From assembly GCF_019331795.1 (NCBI RefSeq), contig NZ_JAHPZL010000008.1, positions 279,104 through 340,504 of the forward strand: a DNA stretch of 61,401 bases. Reading direction: 5' to 3'. Below are positions 17,039 to 25,339 of this stretch, in pieces; positions within the stretch are counted from its first letter, which is position 1; every line of letters begins with the position of its first letter. The notes under the pieces are model-generated. The model ran no database searches and was not told where the DNA came from. It saw only the letters and a list, made by a program, of their open reading frames with translations. The DNA is from Austwickia sp. TVS 96-490-7B. GTDB taxonomy: Bacteria; Actinomycetota; Actinomycetes; Actinomycetales; Dermatophilaceae. Position numbers and translations under genes: made by a program.

Positions 17039-17365
17039 TCACCGTATCCCCAGTGCGGCCCGCAGGCCGATGTCCACTTTCCGCATGGTCTCAGGAGAAA
17101 GCGCACCGAGGTCACGGGCGACTTCATCCTCGAAGATCTCGACGATGTCATCGCACACGATCCGACCCTCGAAGCCGCGGTCACGTGTGGGATCGATCTC
17201 CACGATGCTCGGCAACGGGGGCTTGGACGAGGTCGTCAAGCGAACTGCGAGCACAGAATCCAGAAAGCGATTGCGCTGGTTGTTCGACACCACGAGGTAG
17301 AACTTCTCCTCAAGGCTGCCCAGCGTGGCTACATAGATGCGGCCACGCTGGAGGGGCCAGATCAA
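17039..17365 (-). CDS. PemK/MazF-type toxin (mRNA interferase)
   Basis: 108 residues with a TTG start that overlaps the antitoxin stop (TTGA). Family features: QRGRIYVATLG at the N-terminus, FYLVVSNNQRNRFLDSVLAVRLTT, then IVCDDIVEIFEDE (the usual 'D.I..I....' strand) and GALSPETMRKVDIGLRAALG at the end. MazF toxins cleave single-stranded RNA at short motifs and act in the cytoplasm until neutralised by the antitoxin. The gene order antitoxin-toxin is the usual one. Confidence 0.88.
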   Translation of the reverse strand: MIWPLQRGRIYVATLGSLEEKFYLVVSNNQRNRFLDSVLAVRLTTSSKPPLPSIVEIDPTRDRGFEGRIVCDDIVEIFEDEVARDLGALSPETMRKVDIGLRAALGIR

Positions 17366-17640
17366 CGCTCGTCGGCCCAGCTCGGACGCCGGCGGCGAAC
17401 GGTCGCCTGGCGCTGGGCACGATCCTCGTCGCGCTGGGCAGCCATCACGCCGTACCCCTGTTCCATCTGCAGGTCCTTCACGGCGTCTATGCCGACCCGC
17501 ACCAGGTGGTTGAGCACCACCGCCTCAGTGCACCCCTCGAACTCCGGGGACCTACGGACTATCTCGATATCGTGCAGATCCTGCTCGATCAGCGGCAGGC
17601 TCTTCCGGATGACCGTCTCACCATGACGCATCAATTTCAT
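17362..17640 (-). CDS. Antitoxin partner of the MazF-type toxin
   Basis: 92 residues from the ATG at 17640 (MKLMRHGETVIRKSLPLIEQDLHDIEIV). There is no clear match to MazE; the charged, arginine-rich C-terminus (QRQATVRRRRPSWADER) is typical of a disordered toxin-binding tail. The call rests on its position immediately upstream of and overlapping the toxin gene. Upstream, around 17641-17665, short palindromes (TGCATATCGTGATGCA) could be the autoregulatory operator. Confidence 0.7.
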   Translation of the reverse strand: MKLMRHGETVIRKSLPLIEQDLHDIEIVRRSPEFEGCTEAVVLNHLVRVGIDAVKDLQMEQGYGVMAAQRDEDRAQRQATVRRRRPSWADER

Positions 17641-17665
17641 GCTGCATATCGTGATGCATGATTGG
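17641..17665 (-). promoter_or_regulatory. Possible toxin-antitoxin operator
   Basis: Just before the antitoxin start the sequence TGCATATCGTGATGCA forms an imperfect palindrome with TGCA at both ends. Toxin-antitoxin operons are usually autorepressed through such sites. This is an inference from position and symmetry only. Confidence 0.35.
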
Positions 17666-17784
17666 TCGATCAAGCAAACCTACAGAGGGGCGTCTCCGCA
17701 GCGACAGGTGCGCTGCGGAAAAGGGTGACAGGGGTCCCACTTCAAGACCGTAAGACCCGCAGCTTGATTCAATGCCCTGAAATG

Positions 17785-17829
17785 CAACAAGGCTCCTGAC
17801 CATAGAGTTTCTAGTCAGGAGCCTCGTTG
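17785..17829 (-). terminator. Terminator of tRNA-Leu
   Basis: GGCTCCTGAC (17791-17800) pairs with GTCAGGAGCC (17814-17823), extendable outward to about 16 bp with one mismatch (CAACAA/TCGTTG). It lies directly 3' of the tRNA-Leu gene in the minus direction. Confidence 0.8.
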
Positions 17830-17832
17830 TGT

Positions 17833-17920
17833 TGGTGTCCGGAGGGGGACTTGAACCCCCACGCCCGATAAAGGGCACTAGCACCTCAAGCTAGCGCGTC
17901 TGCCATTCCGCCACCCGGAC
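17833..17920 (-). tRNA. tRNA-Leu (anticodon GAG)
   Basis: The minus strand folds as a class II tRNA: acceptor GTCCGGG pairs with TCCGGAC, anticodon stem CTAGC/GCTAG encloses loop TTGAGGT (anticodon GAG), a long variable arm follows (GTGCCCTTTATCGGGC), and the T arm is GGGGGTTCAAGTCCCCC. Discriminator A is followed by an encoded CCA. It reads CUC/CUU leucine codons and marks one end of the IS/toxin-antitoxin island. Confidence 0.95.
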
Positions 17921-18024
17921 AGGTGTCATATGTGCGGGCCTTTTCAGTGGCCTGCAACAGCACGAAACCTTAGCATGCAGGACGTTCCGCAGCGAAAACG
18001 TCCAGGCAAGGAGCGCTCCCAGGG

Positions 18025-20031
18025 TCAGGCTGACAGGGCCAGCGCTCGCGGCAACGTGAACTCGATCGTCGCGCCCCCCGCCGCGTTGGGGTACGCCCGG
18101 ATGACACCACCGTGACGCTGCACGACAACCCGACACAACGCTAGACCCAACCCGACACCTTGGTGTGCTGACGCACCCGATGCGGCCCGAGCGAACGGCT
18201 CGAAGATCGATTCGGTATCCACACCCGCCAAGCCGATGCCGTTATCTGCCACGACAACCCGCACCCATCCGGGATCATCGTCGACGCCGAGACGCACCGT
18301 CACCGCGAGCGCACGGTCCGGATGGGCATATTTCACGGCGTTTCCCAGCAGATTCGAGAGCACCTGCTGCACTAGTGCTGGGTCGGCATGGGCGATCGCC
18401 GTACCTTCCACGGTGAATATCGGGCCGTCCGGTCCGTCGCCGTACACCGCGATGAGTTCCGTGACCACCTGTGCCAATGGCACCGACGACGGCCGCAACA
18501 CCCCCTCCCTGGTGACGGTGTAGGCGAGGTAGTCGTCGATGATGTGCCGCATCCGTTCCCCCGAGCTGTGCGCCCGCTCCAACGCTCGCGCTCCCGCCTT
18601 GGGGTCAGCTTCTATTTCTAGTTCGGCTTCTTCGACCCACAATGACAATGCGGTCAGCGGGTTTTTTAGGTCGTGAGCGACCGTCCCCGCGAATGATTCC
18701 AGCTGGCGCCGCCGGGTGTGTTCGTGGGTGGTGTCGGTGAGTAGCACCAAGTTCAATTCGTCGCGTCGGTGGGCCAACCTGCGCACCGTCACGCTGAAGT
18801 ATCGGTCTTCCGCTGAGGCTGGATCACGCAGCGCGATTGTCACCCGTTCCACATCTCGCTCTTGCCGAAAAAGCAGGTCACGTAGCTGCTCGTCGCTGAG
18901 CAGCGTCCCGTCCAGTGTCCGTACGCCGCGGCAAGCCACCCAGTCGTCCTCTGACAGTGAACCTCGATTTCCGGCGCCCAGCACGGACCGGGCGGCCGGA
19001 TTGGCCATGGCTAACCGGCCGGACTCTGTGGTCAATAGCACCCCGTCAGTCATCGACCGAATCACTGACTGCAGCAACTCCACTCGATCTTGTTCTTCGA
19101 GCCCCGCGTCCCGGACCGCAGCGGACAATCGGGCGACTTTTTCCCGAAATACCACGATCATCAATGACAGCGTCGCTGCTACACATAACAACAGGTCCAT
19201 CAGCAGGGTTGCTGGAAAGTTCCCGGTGGTGTCGATCACTGACCATGGCGACACGGCCAACAGCCGCACCGCCACGGCCATCGAATCCAAGGCTAGGCAC
19301 GCCCACCGCGGTGTCAACGTCAACCCGATCCACACCGCTGGAAGGAAGACGCACCAGTCGAGGGGATATCTCACCAGGTAGGGCGCTGCAAGTAGGGCAC
19401 CCCCCGCGACGGCCAATGCTGGTAACGCTCCTGGCAGTGCGATCCGGCTGTGCACCGGCCGAGGACCGTGCCACAACGCGAAAATTGTGAACGAACCGAA
19501 GACCAGCGCTACGTGGATGCGCACCGTCCACCAACACAGCGACACCAATGAGCCATCCCAGACCGTGTCTGGGGCGCCACCCGCCAGTACTGTGACGGCC
19601 GTGGTGCCGCATGTTCCGAGGCTCAGTAACACCACATCGCGTCGCTCCTCGGGGAACCATCCCGACGCCGTACTGAACTGTCGGTAAAACGCGAGCAACC
19701 CCATCGCTGCCGCAGCATCCACGACCGTGGTGCGCACCACCATGACCACTCCGGCGCCACAGGCCAATCCGATCAGCACACAGACCCCTGCGAGCGCGGC
19801 GATCACGTGGGTCATCTGCCGACGGCGCAGGCCTTGTGGGCTCCAGCACAGCGAGGCCACTCCCAAGAACAGGGCCGGTCCGGGCCAGGTTGCGGCGATG
19901 CGTTCTCCGGGGTGATGGGTGAGGTGTCCGATCATGATCAGCGGGACAGCGAGGATGATCATCATGGCGGCGCCGTCCAGGCCGAGCCACAGCTGGCGGT
20001 CTGGGATGTCGTGGGAGGTGGGGGCGGTCAC
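18025..20031 (-). CDS. Membrane histidine kinase (second of a tandem pair)
   Basis: 668 residues from the GTG at 20031, which overlaps the stop of the upstream kinase (GTGA). About eight N-terminal membrane helices (MASE1-like, including PLDWCVFLPAVWIGLTL) precede a linker, a PAS-like domain (SMTDGVLLTTESGRLAMANPAARSVLG), the H box (FAGTVAHDLKNPLTALSLW), and a HATPase with N box (VLSNLLGNAVKYA), G1 (VADNGIGL) and G2 (GVGLGLALCRVV). It should sense an unknown signal in the membrane and autophosphorylate. No response regulator gene lies nearby. The protein is a clear paralogue of its neighbour. Confidence 0.92.
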   Translation of the reverse strand: MTAPTSHDIPDRQLWLGLDGAAMMIILAVPLIMIGHLTHHPGERIAATWPGPALFLGVASLCWSPQGLRRRQMTHVIAALAGVCVLIGLACGAGVVMVVRTTVVDAAAAMGLLAFYRQFSTASGWFPEERRDVVLLSLGTCGTTAVTVLAGGAPDTVWDGSLVSLCWWTVRIHVALVFGSFTIFALWHGPRPVHSRIALPGALPALAVAGGALLAAPYLVRYPLDWCVFLPAVWIGLTLTPRWACLALDSMAVAVRLLAVSPWSVIDTTGNFPATLLMDLLLCVAATLSLMIVVFREKVARLSAAVRDAGLEEQDRVELLQSVIRSMTDGVLLTTESGRLAMANPAARSVLGAGNRGSLSEDDWVACRGVRTLDGTLLSDEQLRDLLFRQERDVERVTIALRDPASAEDRYFSVTVRRLAHRRDELNLVLLTDTTHEHTRRRQLESFAGTVAHDLKNPLTALSLWVEEAELEIEADPKAGARALERAHSSGERMRHIIDDYLAYTVTREGVLRPSSVPLAQVVTELIAVYGDGPDGPIFTVEGTAIAHADPALVQQVLSNLLGNAVKYAHPDRALAVTVRLGVDDDPGWVRVVVADNGIGLAGVDTESIFEPFARAASGASAHQGVGLGLALCRVVVQRHGGVIRAYPNAAGGATIEFTLPRALALSA

Positions 20032-22037
20032 GGGTCGCCTGCCGCGGGCAGAGTGAACGTGAAGGTCGCCCCGCCCCAGTCGTTGTTGAACGCCCCAATG
20101 GTCCCGCCGTGTCGGGTGACGATCGCTTCGCATAAGGCCAGTCCCAGGCCAGTCCCGCTGACCTGGTCGGGGCCTTGCTGCCCTCGGGTGAGTCGGCCGA
20201 AGATGCGTGCCTCGTCGCCAGGGTGCAGTCCTCGGCCTTCGTCGGCGACGGTGACGGTGATCTGCCCGTTGTGGTGGTCGCTGCTGATGTGCAGGTGGGC
20301 TGGGATACCGGGGCGAGTGAATTTGATGCCGTTGCCGATCAGGTTGGCCATGAGTTGGCGGATCAGGGACGGGTCGGCGTGCACATGGTGAGGGAGGTTG
20401 AGGTCGAAGGTGACAGTGTCCGGGGAGACCGCGACGATCTCGGCGACGATGTCAGCGAGAGCGAGGTCAACGGGTCGGATGGTCCCGCCGCGGCTGACGG
20501 CGAAGGCGAGATAGTCGTCGATGAGGGCGCGCATGCGTTCGATGGCGTCGCGAGCGCGCCCGAGGGCCATCCGTCCGGTGTCGAGGTCGTCAGCGGCGAG
20601 TTCGTCTTCGGCGGCTTCCATCCAACCGGATAGAGCGGCGAGAGGCCCTTTGAGGTCGTGAGCGACGGTCCCGGCGAAAGATTCGAGTTCTTGCTGTCGG
20701 ATCCAGGCTTCGCTGATGTCCTTGAACGTGAGCAGGGTCATCACGTCGCGATGCGTGGTCACTGAGGAGCTAGACACTGACAGTCGGGCATCGCCATCCG
20801 GTCGTGGCAGGAGGACGTCCAGGTGTCGTTCTTCACCGCGCGCGGGGGTGAGCATGCGGGAGATCTCCACGGCGTCGACGATGCGACGGGTGTCGGCGGC
20901 TTGGATTCCGAAAACATCGATTTCTTCGGGGTCGATGCGAGTGGGCAGGCCGCGGTGAGCGAGGGATTCAGCGGCAGCGTTGTGCATGAGCACGGTCCCG
21001 GTGGAGTCGACCAGGAGTAACCCATCACTCATGGACTCCACGACGGCGTTCATCAATTCGTGCTCGGAGCGCCTGGTGGCGGCGAGGGTTTCCATTTGTA
21101 CGGTGAGGCGGAGCTGTTGCTCTCGAAAAATCACCAACAACAGCATCAGGTGGGTACCAAATGCGAAAGACCAGTCGAGCATGGCTTGCGGCGCGGGCAG
21201 GAAAGGGTACGGCGGCGGCGCATACCGGGGATAGGGGGTGAGGATCGCGATGACGCTGGCAAGAAAAAGGGCGACGCTGGCGGTGCGTAGCGGTAAAGTC
21301 ACTCCAGCCCACACGGCTGGTGCGATGAAAAGCCAGGTCAGCGGGTAGTGCGGGAAGAGGTTAGGGATGAGAATGCATGATGCATATACCGCGATAAATA
21401 ACGGAAGTCGCCCCCGGCGGGCAGCGTGGAGGTGCTCTTCTGCGGGACGAAAATACAACGGGATGATGCAGTGTGCGCCAATGCAGACAGCTGCGAGATA
21501 TCGGGCGATGGCGTATTGAGTTTGCGCCATGGTCGCGGCGCCACCCAAGCCAGAATCGGGGAAAGCCGCCAAAAACACAAATGGCACAGACCCCACGACC
21601 AAGCAGACCAACAGAATGATCGCTTCACCAGGCGTGCGTGGAATCCACGACCGAGGCGAGTGCCCATGGTGATAGAGCTGGACGGTCGTCACCGCGGAAA
21701 CAAGGTTGACGATCGCGGTTCGCAGGATCTCAGTAGGAGCGGCGCCAGCGAGGAGCGCGCCCACGGTGAAGCCAGCCATACAGATGAGGACAGCAACGAG
21801 GGCCGAGGGGCTTCGTCGCCCGTCACGCCCTGGCTGACTAGCCAGGGCGAGTGCAAGGATCAAAACGACGTGGAGGATCCAGACGTCGGGAATGCCACGT
21901 GCCGGGTTGACAGTGATGAAACCGAGTGCTCCAGCAACGAAGGACCACAGCACATGGGACACGGTGATCCCACGGCTGGTGAGGACGACGTACGCCGGAG
22001 CGACGTCGCCATCAGAGGTGTCGGATGGAGATGGCAT
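20028..22037 (-). CDS. Membrane histidine kinase (first of a tandem pair)
   Basis: 669 residues. Residues 1-300 contain about eight hydrophobic helices with a MASE1-like segment (PLTWLFIAPAVWAGVTLPLRTASVAL is the clearest part). A PAS-like sensor follows (MSDGLLLVDSTGTVLMHNAAAESL), then the H box (FAGTVAHDLKGPLAALSGW), N box (LMANLIGNGIKF), G1 (VADEGRGL) and G2 (GTGLGLALCEAIV). Domain order matches the downstream kinase throughout, so the pair arose by duplication. Its stop overlaps the start of the second kinase, so both are made from one transcript and may heterodimerise. Confidence 0.92.
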   Translation of the reverse strand: MPSPSDTSDGDVAPAYVVLTSRGITVSHVLWSFVAGALGFITVNPARGIPDVWILHVVLILALALASQPGRDGRRSPSALVAVLICMAGFTVGALLAGAAPTEILRTAIVNLVSAVTTVQLYHHGHSPRSWIPRTPGEAIILLVCLVVGSVPFVFLAAFPDSGLGGAATMAQTQYAIARYLAAVCIGAHCIIPLYFRPAEEHLHAARRGRLPLFIAVYASCILIPNLFPHYPLTWLFIAPAVWAGVTLPLRTASVALFLASVIAILTPYPRYAPPPYPFLPAPQAMLDWSFAFGTHLMLLLVIFREQQLRLTVQMETLAATRRSEHELMNAVVESMSDGLLLVDSTGTVLMHNAAAESLAHRGLPTRIDPEEIDVFGIQAADTRRIVDAVEISRMLTPARGEERHLDVLLPRPDGDARLSVSSSSVTTHRDVMTLLTFKDISEAWIRQQELESFAGTVAHDLKGPLAALSGWMEAAEDELAADDLDTGRMALGRARDAIERMRALIDDYLAFAVSRGGTIRPVDLALADIVAEIVAVSPDTVTFDLNLPHHVHADPSLIRQLMANLIGNGIKFTRPGIPAHLHISSDHHNGQITVTVADEGRGLHPGDEARIFGRLTRGQQGPDQVSGTGLGLALCEAIVTRHGGTIGAFNNDWGGATFTFTLPAAGDP

Positions 22038-22068
22038 CGCGAGGGGTTCCCCGCCCGGTGGGGGCGGG

Positions 22069-22296
22069 TCAGCCGACAGCTTCGACCCAGAGGGCCACGA
22101 TGTGGTCGCGGGTGAAGCTGACCGTGGCCGGTTCGGCGAAGGTGCGCTGGGAGGTCCCGGTCACGACGATTTCGTAACTGTCGATGTGCTCGTCGTGGAT
22201 GAGGCGCTGGAGGTGATCATTAGGATCGCCGTCAAAGGGACGGGTCAACCATTCTGTGCCGTCGATGGTGATGAGACGGACCTGCATCATGCTCAT
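22069..22296 (-). CDS. Small protein of unknown function
   Basis: 75 residues with an AGGAG ribosome site six bases before the ATG. The sequence (MQVRLITIDGTEWLTRPFDGD, then DSYEIVVTGTSQRTFAEPATVSFTRDHIVALWVEAVG) suggests a small beta-rich fold, perhaps an Sm-like or barrel protein, but I recognise no family. It is 31 bp upstream of the tandem kinases and could be part of their operon. Confidence 0.6.
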   Translation of the reverse strand: MSMMQVRLITIDGTEWLTRPFDGDPNDHLQRLIHDEHIDSYEIVVTGTSQRTFAEPATVSFTRDHIVALWVEAVG

Positions 22297-22356
22297 GTGT
22301 GGCTCCTGTGGGCAGGGTGGGATCGCCGGCTGGCCGGTGGGTGACGGGTCGGCGAG

Positions 22357-22614
22357 TCAGCCGAGTCCGGGTGTACGCCGGGTTCGCTGAACGTCGCGGA
22401 GGCGTCCGATGGTCACCGGGTCGTATTCGAAGGCGGCGGGATCGGCGATCAGTCCATTGAGGACGAGTGCGTACCCGGTCGGGCTGAGACCCAAGTCACG
22501 GTGTGCAGCTTCATATTTGAAATGCAGCACGTCCGGTGACTGACCCCATTCCCGTTCGAGATCGATCACGCTGCGGTCCCGGTTCGACAGACCGGTGGAA
22601 CGACGTCGACGCAT
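22357..22614 (-). CDS. DUF3263 family protein
   Basis: 85 residues with a strong GGAGG ribosome site before the ATG. It matches the actinobacterial DUF3263 pattern: LSNRDRSVIDLEREW, then KYEAAHRDLGLSPTGYALVLNGLIADPAAFEYDPVTIGRLRDVQRTR. The helical region around LGLSPTGYALVLNGLI resembles a helix-turn-helix, so DNA binding is plausible. No function has been demonstrated to my knowledge. Confidence 0.85.
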   Translation of the reverse strand: MRRRRSTGLSNRDRSVIDLEREWGQSPDVLHFKYEAAHRDLGLSPTGYALVLNGLIADPAAFEYDPVTIGRLRDVQRTRRTPGLG

Positions 22615-22643
22615 CTGCCACCTCCTTCGCGGACCTCATCGGC

Positions 22644-22673
22644 ACCGCTGCGCCTCGACTGAGGCGCAGCGGT
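22644..22673 (-). terminator. Hairpin after the feo operon
   Basis: ACCGCTGCGCCTC (22644-22656) pairs perfectly with GAGGCGCAGCGGT (22661-22673) around a GACT loop. It lies 36 bp past the stop of the last feo gene and before the DUF3263 start, so it most likely ends the feo transcript. Confidence 0.75.
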
Positions 22674-22708
22674 ATCCGGGGTCACAGCCAGGGGATGCAA
22701 GGGAGCCC

Positions 22709-23023
22709 TCAGGGGTGACTAACTGGGCTCTCTGGCGAAGGTGACCTGCTCATGAGAGTCACTGGGATCGGACCGGTGGGGTACTGATGCCCGGTCCCGC
22801 ACCCCTGAGGGGAGGCAGAGGGACAACCGGAGCATCCGGTGGTCACGCAGCTACGCGGCGACGGGCCCAGCCGGAGATGCCCATGCCGAGTAAGTAAGTC
22901 GATGGCTGCAGCGACCGTGTCCTGGTCGCACCCGGTGCGGGCGCTGATTTCCAGGAGGGTGCTCGCGCCCTCCTGGACAGCGGTGAGTACCTCACGGAGC
23001 GGGCCAGCCGCGGCGCGACTCAT
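22709..23023 (-). CDS. feoC: FeoC-like winged-helix protein with cysteine cluster
   Basis: 104 residues; its ATG shares one base with the feoB stop (TGATG). The first 55 residues form a winged helix (GPLREVLTAVQEGASTLLEISARTGCDQDTVAAAIDLLTRHG). It is followed by cysteines 59, 64, 67 and 75 (SCVTTGCSGC then GCG), the pattern of an iron-sulphur-ligating wing in FeoC. In enterobacteria FeoC protects FeoB from proteolysis and may sense oxygen or iron. The symbol is given by position and layout; sequence identity to characterised FeoC is low. Confidence 0.75.
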   Translation of the reverse strand: MSRAAAGPLREVLTAVQEGASTLLEISARTGCDQDTVAAAIDLLTRHGHLRLGPSPRSCVTTGCSGCPSASPQGCGTGHQYPTGPIPVTLMSRSPSPESPVSHP

Positions 23024-25008
23024 CAGAAGAACCGGCCGATCTGGAAGATCACGACCGCGAGTGTCCAGGCGACAACCAACTGCACCCCCACACCAAACAG
23101 AGTCCAGCGAGCCCCGATCTCCCGACGCTGCGCGGCGAGCGTGGCGACACAGGGGGTATAAGCCAGCAGGAAGACGAGGAACGCCAAGACCGCTGGAAGC
23201 GGATGCCCCCCAGAGGACTGGTCAAACGCCTGCTGGATGTGCCCGGCGAGGGCTTCAGCGCCACTGTCCTCAGGGTCATCAACGGCGTACGTCTGCGCCC
23301 AGGACGAAATGACAGCCTCCTTCGCGACGAAGCCCACCACTAACGCACTCGCAGTTTGCCATTGGCCGAAACCGGCGGGGGCGAAGACGGGGGCGATGGT
23401 GTGCGCGGCGACGCCGTAAGCACTGTCTTGGGTGGGGACATCACCGAAACTGCCGCTGTGGACGGGGGTGGATTGCAGGGCCCAGACCACGACGACGGTG
23501 GCGACGATGATGCCGCCTGCGGTGTGGAGGAATCCGCGTAGCCGAGTCCAGGTCACTGCCAGGGAGAGTCGGGCGGTGGGACGTTGGTAGGGCGGCAGGT
23601 CGAGGATGAGTGGTTCGGAGCCCATGGTGCGCCACAGAGTGGCGCGCAAGGCGAGGCCGGTGAGGACGACCAGCAGGATGGAGAGGAGATACATGGCGAA
23701 CACGACGTTGCCAGCGTGATCGGGGAAGAAGATCCCAGCGAGCATCACGTAGACGGTGAGGCGAGCGCTACAGGAAGTAAAAGGAACGAGGAGTGCGACG
23801 AGTAGCCGCTGCCGGGCCTGGCCGAGGATGCGGGTGGCACTGATCGCGGGGACATTGCAGCCGAAGCCAACGACAAGCGGCAGGAAGGCACGACCAGGGA
23901 GGCCGAGTCGCCGCATCAGGCGATCAGTGACGACAGCGGCGCGAGCCATGTATCCGGAATCCTCTAGAAGCGCGAGGAGGAGGAACATCAACGCCATCAG
24001 GGGAACGAAAGTGAGCAACATGCCGACCCCGGCGATCAGTCCGTCGATGACAAGACCTTTGACGGGGGTGTCTTGGAGCCCGGCAAAGGTAAGCAGGGCG
24101 CGCGCGCCATCACTGACCGGACCGGAGAAAAAGGAGCCAAGGGCGTCTTGGAGGGGTTTGGCGACCGTAGTGGTGATCTGAAAGACGACCCACATGGTGA
24201 CCAGGAAAATGATCGGACCGGCCACCGGGTGGGTGACGACGGCGTCGATGCGGTCGGAGTGGGACTGGCGATCAGCGCCGTCGTGCTGGGTGGCGCGGGT
24301 GACTGCGGTGGTGATCCAGGTGAAGCGTTCGTCATCCCGGTCGAGAGGGTCGACGGGGTGATCGTCGCGGTCGGGCAGGTTGACGGTACGTGGCGCTGGG
24401 ACCGCAGCGGCCAAGGCCGTCTCGACGGCAGCGGCCAGGTCATGCTGGCCTTGGCGTTGCCGCGGGTCGACGGAGATGACGGGGCAGCCCAGGGCCTCGG
24501 CGAGGGTGGGGATGTCGTGAGTGATTCCTCGGCGTCGGGCGACATCACTCATGGTGAGAGCCACCACCACGCGGTAGGGATGCTCTCGGAGTTGGGCGAC
24601 GATGTGGAGGCTGCGGGCGAGGTGAGCCGCGTCAGCGGTCACCACTACCAGGTCCGGTCGTCCTGCTGCGGGGGCGTCGAGCAGCAAGGCTCGGGTCAGG
24701 GCTTCGTCCGGGGACAGCGGGTCAAGGCTGTAGGCGCCGGGTAGGTCAAGGACGGTCGCAGCACGGCTGAGGCCATGTCGGGTGGGCCAGATCCCGGAGC
24801 CGACTTCGACGGTGGTGCCAGGCCAGTTGCCGACCGTACGCCGAGCTCCGGTGAGGGTGTTGAAGAGGGTGGATTTGCCGACATTGGGGGCACCGACGAG
24901 GGCGATGACGGGGTTGTCAGGTCCGGCGCTGGTCCCGGATCCGTCGGCGCAGCACGGTGGCTGGCGGTCCGGCCGAGTGGTGGAGGTCTCGTCGGTCTGG
25001 GTGGTCAT
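23023..25008 (-). CDS. feoB: Ferrous iron transporter FeoB
   Basis: 661 residues. The N-terminal G domain has G1 GAPNVGKST (39-47), the switch region NWPGTTVE, G3 DLPGAYSL and a TMSD-type G4 (ALTMSDVARRRG). The membrane part carries the two Gate motifs (SGYMARAAVVTDRLMRRLGLPG, with GFGCNVPAISATR; C-terminal CVATLAAQRREIG). It imports Fe(II) across the plasma membrane. The ATGA overlap with feoA and the shared base with feoC show a coupled operon. Length is normal. Confidence 0.96.
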   Translation of the reverse strand: MTTQTDETSTTRPDRQPPCCADGSGTSAGPDNPVIALVGAPNVGKSTLFNTLTGARRTVGNWPGTTVEVGSGIWPTRHGLSRAATVLDLPGAYSLDPLSPDEALTRALLLDAPAAGRPDLVVVTADAAHLARSLHIVAQLREHPYRVVVALTMSDVARRRGITHDIPTLAEALGCPVISVDPRQRQGQHDLAAAVETALAAAVPAPRTVNLPDRDDHPVDPLDRDDERFTWITTAVTRATQHDGADRQSHSDRIDAVVTHPVAGPIIFLVTMWVVFQITTTVAKPLQDALGSFFSGPVSDGARALLTFAGLQDTPVKGLVIDGLIAGVGMLLTFVPLMALMFLLLALLEDSGYMARAAVVTDRLMRRLGLPGRAFLPLVVGFGCNVPAISATRILGQARQRLLVALLVPFTSCSARLTVYVMLAGIFFPDHAGNVVFAMYLLSILLVVLTGLALRATLWRTMGSEPLILDLPPYQRPTARLSLAVTWTRLRGFLHTAGGIIVATVVVVWALQSTPVHSGSFGDVPTQDSAYGVAAHTIAPVFAPAGFGQWQTASALVVGFVAKEAVISSWAQTYAVDDPEDSGAEALAGHIQQAFDQSSGGHPLPAVLAFLVFLLAYTPCVATLAAQRREIGARWTLFGVGVQLVVAWTLAVVIFQIGRFF

Positions 25009-25247
25009 GCCTGGTCCTTCTCAATGTGCAGCATGAGGGTGTTCGCGGTCGCGGCGTCGACCGCCACCCGCGATCCTGCGACGGCGAGGATGCGTCCTTG
25101 GCCGGCTGTACGGCGCAGCACGGTGACGTTCGCGCCGGGGCGGAGCCCTAGTTCGGCGAGCCGCTGTCGAGATCGGTCGTCTCCTCCCACAGATGTCAGC
25201 GTGTGTGGCGCCCCGAGCGGAGCGGAGGAGGCGGGAGTCCGATTCAT
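25005..25247 (-). CDS. feoA: FeoA family protein
   Basis: 80 residues, an SH3-like fold. Recognisable: RQRLAELGLRPGANVTVLRR and GSRVAVDAATANTLML, the standard FeoA strands. FeoA associates with FeoB to stimulate ferrous uptake. It is the first gene of the operon and sits 19 bp downstream of a DtxR/IdeR-type box. Confidence 0.92.
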   Translation of the reverse strand: MNRTPASSAPLGAPHTLTSVGGDDRSRQRLAELGLRPGANVTVLRRTAGQGRILAVAGSRVAVDAATANTLMLHIEKDQA

Positions 25248-25265
25248 GCTTTCTATCCTACGACC

Positions 25266-25284
25266 AAAGGTTAGCGTTACCTAA
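25266..25284 (-). promoter_or_regulatory. DtxR/IdeR-type iron box upstream of feoABC
   Basis: On the minus strand the 19 bp read TTAGGTAACGCTAACCTTT. By eye this matches 14 of 19 positions of the DtxR consensus TTAGGTTAGCCTAACCTAA, including both half-site cores TTAGGT and TAACCT. It lies 19 bp before the feoA start, where bound repressor would block transcription when iron is sufficient. Confidence 0.8.
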
Positions 25285-25339
25285 GTAACGTGGTGCGCAA
25301 ACCCATGTCAGCACGATTTCTCATGAGCTGCAGCGGCAT

